In this document: in pieces, positions 31,736 to 37,590 of the stretch
Layout: every line of letters begins with the position of its first letter
How positions within the stretch are numbered: position 1 is the stretch's first letter
Assembly: GCA_016234115.1 (NCBI GenBank)
Contig: JACRHD010000007.1
Location: forward strand, 1 to 37,590
Source: Nitrospirota bacterium
GTDB taxonomy: Bacteria; Nitrospirota; Thermodesulfovibrionia; UBA6902
Direction of reading: 5' to 3'
Length of the DNA: 37,590 bases
Program-made: the position numbers and the translations under genes
The notes under the pieces: generated by a model
What the model was told of the DNA's origin: nothing
The model's input: the letters and a program-made list of their open reading frames with translations, nothing else
The model's database searches: none

Positions 31736-34378
31736 ATGATGAAAGGGAAAATATCAAAAGGGGTTGCGAGAGTTTTTGCGGTACTTATAGTGCTGTTGAG
31801 CATTTTTTCGCAGGGGGTCCTGGCGGCAATCCCGCAGACGATCAACTATCAGGGGTTTCTGACGGAGATGGACGGGACGCCGGTAAACAATGCGGCGGCG
31901 CAGATGAGGTTCTCATTGCATGACTCGCTGACTGCCGGGAACGAGTTGTGGAATGAAAAGCAGACGTTAAATATCCAGAACGGGATTTACAATGTTGTCC
32001 TCGGTTCAGCTTCGGCATTTCCTCCGGCGCTTGATTTCAGCGCGCAATATTATCTCGAAGTGGCGGTATACGATACGGTTACTTCTTTATTTGAAACACT
32101 TTCGCCGAGGCAGCCGTTGACAAGCGTTCCTTACGCGATGAGGGCCGCAAGCGCAGATATCGCCGTCAGTGTCTCGGGCAGCGCTATCGCGGGCGCTTCT
32201 ATTACTCCCGACAAGCTTGCCAACATTTGCAGTGAAGGCGAAGCCCTGGTGATGACCGCAAACGGCTGGGTGTGCGGGAAGGTAGTTTCTCAGGTATGTT
32301 CCCCCGGCGACTTTATTAATTGCTATGCAGGGCCTGACGGGACGATGAATATTGGTATTTGTAAATCAGGCACTCGCAGATGCAATGCCGCCGGAACAGG
32401 CTTTGGAGAGTGTACGGGGCAGACACTGCCTGCCGCAGAAATTTGCGATGACCTTGATAATGACTGCAATGGATTAGTTGATGATGCGCCGGGCTCGACA
32501 GTATGGTATCCGGATAATGACAATGACGGTTACGGGGACCAGTCAGCAGGAATCATGAAATGCACTCAGCCTTCGGGATACATAGAAACGGGCAATGACT
32601 GTGATGACGGGCTGTCTTCGGTATATCCGGGAGCCGGTGAAGCATGCGACGGCCTTGACAACGACTGCGACGGCTCCACGGATGAAAGCTGTGTCGATAC
32701 TGCCTGCTTTGCCCAGGAGCTGGACATGCTCAACAGTTGCTTCACAACCTGCGGAAGCAATTTTGTATGTCAGCAGGCCTGCCTGTCTTCAGTATCTCAG
32801 ACGTGCGGGTACGCGTTCACTAATCTTGTCATGTGCTCTGTAGGTTCGGGGTGTAATATGGAACCGAATTGCATGATGGAGAGCTGCCCCAATCAGTGGA
32901 TTAATATTTTCGGATCAATGTGTGATAACGGGGACACAAAGGTCTGCGGGTCGGACATAGGGGCGTGCCGTCAGGGCGCTGAGACCTGCGTCAACGGCGC
33001 CTGGGACCATACGTGCGCCGGTGAGATCGCGCCCGTTGCCGAGATATGCGGAGACGGAATTGACAACGACTGCAACGGAACAACTGACGAAGCATGGGTC
33101 TGCAGCGACAATGACGGCGACGGTTTTATTGGAAGAGACGACTGCGATGACGCTGATTTGAATATTTATCCGGGAGCTGTGGAGGTATGCGACGGCATTG
33201 ATAACAACTGTGACGGGCAGACGGATGAGGGCGTGACGACCCAATACTTCATCGATCGCGATGGAGATGGTCACGGGGACCCATCCGAAAGTATCGAGGC
33301 CTGTTCTCCGCCGTCATTTGAATACGTATCCGATTCGACCGACTGTGATGATTCCAGAAGTGATATTTATATCGGCGCTGATGAAGTCTGCGACGGCCTG
33401 GATAATAATTGCAACGGGCAGACCGACGACAACTGCTACTCATGCGGTAACGGCATTTGTGAAGCGGATAAAGGAGAAACACTTGCCAAATGCGAGTTCG
33501 ACTGCGCTGTTTGCGGCGACGGCATATTGCAGTCGTCAGAGCAGTGTGAAGACGGCAATGCGGACAACAACGACGGCTGCAGCTCAACCTGCAGGGATGA
33601 ATACTGCGGCGACGGCATTGTTCAGTCGAATGAAGAATGTGATGACGGCAGCACCATGAACAATGACGGCTGCAACTACATCTGCAAGAGAGAGTACTGC
33701 GGCGACGGGATACAGCAGTCCGGTATCGGTGAAGTTTGCGATGACGGCAATGCTGTCAACGGAGACGGGTGCAATACACTGTGTCAGCTTGATTGCATCA
33801 ACAATTCAACCATTCTATGCGGCCCATCCGATGTGGGTGAGTGCAGACGGGGCACGCAGACATGTATTGACGGAACGTGGAGCGAATGTATCGGAGAGAT
33901 CGTCCCCTCAGCGGAGATATGTGACGGACTTGATAATAACTGCGACGGGCAGGTGGATGAGGGATGTCTGCAGGCGCAGGAGTTGATCTGTGATGACGGT
34001 ATTGATAACGATGGAGACAGTCAGACCGATTGTGCCGATGGTGATTGCGCATCTGCCGGAAACTGCCTTGCGTCAATGTGCAATGATGCCGTGAAGAACG
34101 GCAATGAGACAGACACTGATTGCGGCGGCAGTTGTTCTAAATGCGTTGAAGGGAAAAGATGTCTCGGCTATACAGACTGTGCAAGCGGGGTTTGCTACAA
34201 CGGCTTCTGTGCTTTTCCTACCTGCATGGATATGGTAAAGAACGGCAGTGAGACGGACATCGACTGCGGAGGGGGCGTCTGCCCTAAATGCAGTATCGGC
34301 GAGGATTGTATTGTAGCTCCTGATTGTTCAAGCGGAAATTGCGCCAACAATATTTGTCAGGCTGCTGCGGGACAGTGA
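31736..34378 (+). CDS. Large secreted Cys-rich protein with MopE-like metal-binding repeats
   Basis: An 880-residue exported protein. Signal peptide residues 1-30 (VARVFAVLIVLLSIFSQGVLA). Residues ~31-150 form a domain with INYQGFLTEMDGTPV, GIYNVVLGS and LSPRQPLTSVPYAMR, shared with the protein at 34684. The rest is Cys/Asp-rich. Six CDGLDN(D/N)C(D/N)G-type units followed by TDE/VDD match the putative metal-binding motif named after MopE. Between them are thrombospondin-3-like Ca-binding runs (DNDNDGYGDQ, DRDGDGHGDP). Three CGDGI...CDDGN..N.DGC...C units match the myxococcal Cys-rich repeat. Two NG.ETD.DCGG units end the protein. SD AAAGGAGAGG precedes ATG 31736. It is divergent from gspC, so it is a candidate type II substrate. 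Confidence 0.85.
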   Translation: MMKGKISKGVARVFAVLIVLLSIFSQGVLAAIPQTINYQGFLTEMDGTPVNNAAAQMRFSLHDSLTAGNELWNEKQTLNIQNGIYNVVLGSASAFPPALDFSAQYYLEVAVYDTVTSLFETLSPRQPLTSVPYAMRAASADIAVSVSGSAIAGASITPDKLANICSEGEALVMTANGWVCGKVVSQVCSPGDFINCYAGPDGTMNIGICKSGTRRCNAAGTGFGECTGQTLPAAEICDDLDNDCNGLVDDAPGSTVWYPDNDNDGYGDQSAGIMKCTQPSGYIETGNDCDDGLSSVYPGAGEACDGLDNDCDGSTDESCVDTACFAQELDMLNSCFTTCGSNFVCQQACLSSVSQTCGYAFTNLVMCSVGSGCNMEPNCMMESCPNQWINIFGSMCDNGDTKVCGSDIGACRQGAETCVNGAWDHTCAGEIAPVAEICGDGIDNDCNGTTDEAWVCSDNDGDGFIGRDDCDDADLNIYPGAVEVCDGIDNNCDGQTDEGVTTQYFIDRDGDGHGDPSESIEACSPPSFEYVSDSTDCDDSRSDIYIGADEVCDGLDNNCNGQTDDNCYSCGNGICEADKGETLAKCEFDCAVCGDGILQSSEQCEDGNADNNDGCSSTCRDEYCGDGIVQSNEECDDGSTMNNDGCNYICKREYCGDGIQQSGIGEVCDDGNAVNGDGCNTLCQLDCINNSTILCGPSDVGECRRGTQTCIDGTWSECIGEIVPSAEICDGLDNNCDGQVDEGCLQAQELICDDGIDNDGDSQTDCADGDCASAGNCLASMCNDAVKNGNETDTDCGGSCSKCVEGKRCLGYTDCASGVCYNGFCAFPTCMDMVKNGSETDIDCGGGVCPKCSIGEDCIVAPDCSSGNCANNICQAAAGQ

Positions 34379-34383
34379 TCGTC

Positions 34384-34432
34384 GAGTCAAGAGTCAAGAG
34401 TTAAGAGTTAAGAGTTAAGAGTTAAGAGTTAA
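34384..34432 (+). repeat. Heptanucleotide tandem repeat, 7 units of GAGTTAA
   Basis: Seven 7-nt units (two GAGTCAA, five GAGTTAA) starting 6 nt past the stop codon of the Cys-rich protein. Reverse complement of the array at 30491-30567, so the pair frames gspC and the Cys-rich gene. Confidence 0.95.
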
Positions 34433-34484
34433 GCAGGGGCTGGCCGGAGTCTGTCCAGTGAAAGTACAATGGGATGTCTGATCG

Positions 34485-34649
34485 GTGACTCAGACGGTCT
34501 CGGGAGAAGAGGAGTTTTTTGTAAAGGATGTGAATTTTACCTTTACTGTTTCAGCGCAGCGGCGTAGCCTTATAAGGGTCCAATGCCCGGCGGACCCGAT
34601 AACGATTGACGGCAGTGACTGTGTAAGGCGGTTAACGATAGAGACATAA
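34485..34649 (+). pseudogene. Short open frame, possible gene remnant
   Basis: The 305-nt gap before the next gene holds a 54-residue open frame from GTG 34485 to TAA 34647. It contains a plausible protein-like stretch (EFFVKDVNFTFTVSAQ, CPADPITIDGSDC). A stop codon lies just upstream in frame and there is no ribosome site. It may be the 3' end of a lost secreted protein. I cannot name a family. Confidence 0.3.
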
Positions 34650-34683
34650 GCGACAAATAACCTTTAGAAGGAGAGACAGGAGA

Positions 34684-36735
34684 ATGACACTTCAGAAAGC
34701 GGCAAGACTCACAGCGGGATTAGCAGTTGCGGCAGTAATAATATTGATCAGCGGATTGGCCTTTGCAGAGGCGCCCAGGACAATCAACTATCAGGGATAT
34801 CTGACAGACTCGACCGGCAATCCGGTGGATGGTGTTGTGGACATGACTTTCAGGATTTATAACGTCCCTGTGGGCTCTAACGAGCTTTGGGTGGAAACAC
34901 AGGGCAGCGTACAGGTAAAAAGCGGCATTTATAACATTGTCCTCGGATCGGTCAGTTCAATGAGCCGTCTGACATTCAATGAGCAATATTATCTGGGCGT
35001 CCAGACCGGGGCCGACGAAGAGATGTCTCCACGCCAGCCATTGACGAGCGCTCCTTATTCCTTCAGGTCGCTGTGGACTGACAATGCCGACATGGTTGAC
35101 GGGAAGCACTACAGCGATATAAGTGCGGATATATCCTCGGAAGCGGCCGCGAGACAGGCCGCTGATACAACTGTTCAAAACAATATCGACAATGAAGCAG
35201 CGGCAAGATCAAATGCCGATGCTACTCTGACAAGTAATCTCAATGCGGAGGCGGCTGCGAGACAGGCTGCCGACACGACTCTTCAGACCAATATTGATAA
35301 CGAAAGTGCGGCAAGAGCAAACGCCGATGCTGCTCTGACAGGCAATCTCAACGCGGAGGCGGCTGCGAGACATGCTGCCGACACGACTCTTCAGACCAAT
35401 ATTGATAATGAAAGTGCGGCAAGATCAAACGCCGATGCTACTCTGACAAGTAATCTCAATGCGGAGTCATCAGCAAGACAGGCCGGCGATAATTCACTTC
35501 AGACGACAAAACAGAACCTGATAACCGGCGGCTGCGATTTGGGAAGCAGCATACGTCTCATAAATACCAGCGGGACGGTTGTCTGCGAGACGGATGACGG
35601 CATCACATCTGAATCCGATCCTCAGGTCGGCAGTAATACGGCAAATTATGTCCCGAAATGGAACGGCTCGGCGTTAGTATCGGGAGACATATACGACAAT
35701 GTATATGTCGGGATCGGGACAACCAGCCCGACAGCCAAACTCCATATAGCGGGAGGAAATTTGTTCGTCGAAGATAATCAACCTAACATTATTCTCAACA
35801 CGACAGATACGTTTCAGTCTTCGGTAGTGTTCAGGGCCGCAGGATCGGACAAGTTCGCAATAAGCACCGATATAGGAGGCTATTCAATAAATAATTTTGC
35901 GATATCGGACGCGTCCGGCGCTGGGGCCGCGATTGCACGGTTTTTTATAGATCCAAACGGCAATGTCGGGATCGGCACAACGACTCCCTCAGCCAGGCTC
36001 CATGTCGCAGGCACTGCAAAGGCCACGAATTTTGAAGGCGGGGATTCGGATGGAGATCTGAATATGATTAGAGATGTCAGTAGTTCGTATGCCAATGCGT
36101 GGTTCCGGGTGTTTACCAACGGCACTGCTATCGAACAGTTGCGCATCGGCGACGGCGATGAGGCGACCATTTTAGGTGACGGGGTATTTTCAGCCAACGG
36201 CATTGACTATGCCGAGGCCTTCAAAATAGCTGACCAAACCCTTGAGGCCGGCGACGTCGTAGTCCTTAATCTGAGACAGCCTGAATTCATCCAGAGGTCA
36301 AAGAGGCCCTATGCTTCAAATCTCGCAGGCGTCATTTCAGGTAAACCTGGATTCCTGACCGGACAGAGCTTCGATGCAGAAGAACAGGCGGACCCGCAAA
36401 CAGCCGAGCTCAGGCGTCAGGCCAGGATCAAGGGAGACCACGATGAGGATAAACGGTTGACAGGTGAGCTTCAGGAGAATGTCAGGCGGCAGTATCGCGC
36501 AGTCGCTCTTGCCGGAAGAGTGCCTGTGAAAGTGGACGGGGCCAAGGGCCCGATCAAACCCGGCGACCGGCTTACTTCGAGTCCGACACCGGGACACGCG
36601 ATGGCAATGAAGGAAGCAGGGCAGTCTATCGGGATCGCTCTGGAGGCATGGGAAAACGACGGACGCGGCACTATACTGGTTCTTATTCAGCCGGGCTGGT
36701 GGAGTCCGCTGGATGATGACAGGAAAGACTGGTAG
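34684..36735 (+). CDS. Secreted repeat protein sharing N-terminal domain with upstream gene
   Basis: A 683-residue exported protein. Signal peptide to about residue 28 (GLAVAAVIILISGLAFA). Residues ~30-135 repeat the domain of the gene at 31736 (TINYQGYLTDSTGNPV, GIYNIVLGS, SPRQPLTSAPYSFR). Residues 153-278 are seven 18-residue repeats, probably a coiled-coil stalk. Then come fibre-like units (VGIGTTSPTAKLHIAGG, VGIGTTTPSARLHVAG) and a C-terminal domain with NGIDYAEAF, AGDVVVLNL, KPGDRLTSSPTPGHAM and GRGTILVLIQPGWW. No predicted enzyme site. SD AAGGAGAGACAGGAG precedes ATG 34684. Probably surface or extracellular; likely a secretion substrate by context. Confidence 0.85.
   Translation: MTLQKAARLTAGLAVAAVIILISGLAFAEAPRTINYQGYLTDSTGNPVDGVVDMTFRIYNVPVGSNELWVETQGSVQVKSGIYNIVLGSVSSMSRLTFNEQYYLGVQTGADEEMSPRQPLTSAPYSFRSLWTDNADMVDGKHYSDISADISSEAAARQAADTTVQNNIDNEAAARSNADATLTSNLNAEAAARQAADTTLQTNIDNESAARANADAALTGNLNAEAAARHAADTTLQTNIDNESAARSNADATLTSNLNAESSARQAGDNSLQTTKQNLITGGCDLGSSIRLINTSGTVVCETDDGITSESDPQVGSNTANYVPKWNGSALVSGDIYDNVYVGIGTTSPTAKLHIAGGNLFVEDNQPNIILNTTDTFQSSVVFRAAGSDKFAISTDIGGYSINNFAISDASGAGAAIARFFIDPNGNVGIGTTTPSARLHVAGTAKATNFEGGDSDGDLNMIRDVSSSYANAWFRVFTNGTAIEQLRIGDGDEATILGDGVFSANGIDYAEAFKIADQTLEAGDVVVLNLRQPEFIQRSKRPYASNLAGVISGKPGFLTGQSFDAEEQADPQTAELRRQARIKGDHDEDKRLTGELQENVRRQYRAVALAGRVPVKVDGAKGPIKPGDRLTSSPTPGHAMAMKEAGQSIGIALEAWENDGRGTILVLIQPGWWSPLDDDRKDW
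35140..35517 (+). repeat. Seven 54-bp coding repeats (18 residues each)
   Basis: Units alternate between (E)AAARQAADTTLQTNIDN and (E)SAARSNADATLTSNLNA types, giving a 108-bp higher-order period with near-identical DNA. They encode the stalk of the protein at 34684 and could expand or contract by recombination. Confidence 0.9.
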
Positions 36736-36785
36736 AAATCCCGATTACTCGAACAAAGCACGGCGGATAAAAGGAGAGGGAAGTC

Positions 36786-36842
36786 ATGGAAAAGAGATTC
36801 GTTAAAACGATTTATGCAGGCCTGATGGTCTGTGTGTATTAA
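36786..36842 (+). CDS. 18-codon ORF with strong ribosome site
   Basis: AAGGAGAGGGAAGTC precedes ATG 36786, reading MEKRFVKTIYAGLMVCVY then TAA. The peptide resembles the first half of a signal peptide. It is either a leader peptide for the next gene or the stump of a third secreted protein lost by deletion. The ribosome site resembles those of the two upstream secreted-protein genes. Confidence 0.4.
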   Translation: MEKRFVKTIYAGLMVCVY

Positions 36843-36884
36843 ATGAATTCTACAGATAACAGGTTTCGTAATAAAGGAGAAGAC

Positions 36885-37590
36885 ATGAAAGACAAAAAGT
36901 GGTCTGCAAGGTATCTGTCGGCAACAGTGTTTGCAGTGGTCCTGCTGCTGACCGTGAACATGCTTCATGCCGCAGGGCAATCCAGCGCGAATTACCAGAT
37001 ACCGACGGACGTAATATCAGGAGGCGGAGGAGACAGCGGCTCGGCCAATTATTCCACCAGCCACACAACCGGACAGTCCACCGCAATCGGCGAGTCCTCG
37101 AGTGCGAATTTCACAAACCAGGCGGGGTTCTGGTACACGTTTTACGGAGTCGGTACGTCATGTGAAACAGGGCCTGCAATCGGCAGTATAAACGTTGAAG
37201 GCTGTCTCTCCGAGCTTTGCAAAAGCGATTTGAGCGCGAGTGCAAGCGATGAGTGCGGAGGCAATCTCACATACACGTGGACGCCGTTAAACGGCGGGGC
37301 GATTATCGGCAGCGGGGCGAGCGTACAATTCGACCCCCCTGACGCCGGGCCTCATCCGTGTCCTTATCAGGTGCAGCTTACGGTGACGTCGGACGTATCA
37401 GGATTATCATCGAATCAGACTGTAGACGTACGCATCAAGATGGCAGGAGACGTAAACGGAGACGGAGTGGTTAACCTGATGGACAAGCTTCTGGTGCGGC
37501 AGCACTTCGGCCAGTCAGTAGGGGACCCGAACTGGGACGTCAGGGCCGACGCAACGTGTGACGGGGTGGTGAACCTGATGGACAAACTCA
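36885..37590 (+). CDS. Secreted protein with dockerin-like repeats (partial, runs off window)
   Basis: At least 235 residues, open to the window end. ATG 36885 follows AAAGGAGAAGAC. Signal peptide residues 1-30 (SARYLSATVFAVVLLLTVNM, ending HAA). Next is a Ser/Gly-rich segment of a type common in exported proteins (SSANYQI, SGSANYSTSHTTGQSTAIG, SSSANFTNQAGFW). A four-Cys Ig/PKD-like domain follows, with LTYTWTPLNGG and YQVQLTVTS. It ends with two EF-hand-like dockerin repeats (GDVNGDGVVNLMDKLLVRQH, then TCDGVVNLMDKL). Dockerin type I binds cohesin or, in non-cellulosomal bacteria, unknown partners. Third in the run of secreted-protein genes opposite gspC. Confidence 0.8.
   Translation, partial: MKDKKWSARYLSATVFAVVLLLTVNMLHAAGQSSANYQIPTDVISGGGGDSGSANYSTSHTTGQSTAIGESSSANFTNQAGFWYTFYGVGTSCETGPAIGSINVEGCLSELCKSDLSASASDECGGNLTYTWTPLNGGAIIGSGASVQFDPPDAGPHPCPYQVQLTVTSDVSGLSSNQTVDVRIKMAGDVNGDGVVNLMDKLLVRQHFGQSVGDPNWDVRADATCDGVVNLMDKL

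Noticed and set aside
34440-34680. c-di-GMP or other riboswitch upstream of the fibre-like gene
   Set aside because: Conserved aptamer blocks could not be found; the gap better fits a coding remnant.
34684-36735. Prophage tail fibre
   Set aside because: The repeats and GIGTTSP units look fibre-like, but there is a signal peptide, a non-phage N-terminal domain shared with the neighbour, and no phage genes nearby.

Overview
The window reads as the chromosome of an anaerobic, free-living Gram-negative bacterium of roughly even base composition. My best guess is Nitrospirota (Thermodesulfovibrio relatives) or a deltaproteobacterial-type lineage. The reasons are Wood-Ljungdahl-type one-carbon genes (folD, metV, metF, a CooC nickel ATPase, a selenocysteine formate dehydrogenase), a class I hybrid cluster protein, PEP-CTERM proteins, a type II secretion system, and many small palindromic repeats. 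The taxon is inference; no rRNA or marker gene is present.

Layout. 1-4480: an ABM-fold protein, a YihY/BrkB membrane protein, a zinc-ribbon membrane protein and an ABC-F ATPase (Uup type). 4659-9612 (minus): cooC, 5-formyl-THF cyclo-ligase, folE, folD, metV, metF, a tetrahydrofolate/one-carbon block. 9840-11803: a UDP-glucuronate decarboxylase-like SDR, a truncated PEP-CTERM gene and a decayed REP-associated transposase carrying REP-like hairpins. 11880-16509: a three-gene NAD-linked formate dehydrogenase. Its catalytic subunit is split in a standard ORF call because an in-frame UGA (12936-12938) encodes selenocysteine and is followed by a SECIS hairpin. 16529-20020: Uma2 nuclease, a PEP-CTERM lectin-like protein, a Slp lipoprotein, a small zinc ribbon and an exported isoaspartyl methyltransferase. 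20101-22793: divergent hcp and a Crp/Fnr-family regulator, with a palindromic operator centred at -41.5 from a predicted hcp start. 22841-25412: YjbQ, then a c-di-AMP (ydaO/yuaA) riboswitch with terminator controlling the potassium transporter kup.

25438-37590: a decayed transposase element with 18-bp terminal inverted repeats, then gspC-D-E-F on the minus strand. Divergent from gspC is a run of secreted modular proteins: a Cys-rich MopE-like protein, a repeat-rich protein sharing its N-terminal domain, and a dockerin-like protein cut by the window edge. The secretin GspD has a C-terminal extension resembling a subtilase (fervidolysin-type) propeptide, which I consider the most unusual protein architecture here.

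How it fits together: formate dehydrogenase (CO2/formate), FolD and MetV/MetF (methyl branch), FolE and cyclo-ligase (folate supply and salvage) and CooC (CODH/ACS nickel loading) suggest a reductive acetyl-CoA pathway. Formyl-THF synthetase and CODH/ACS itself are not in the window. The second half is envelope and secretion biology. Several families of dispersed palindromes and tandem repeats occupy most intergenic gaps and supply or abut the stop codons of at least four genes (fdhA, the cyclo-ligase, gspC, gspE).
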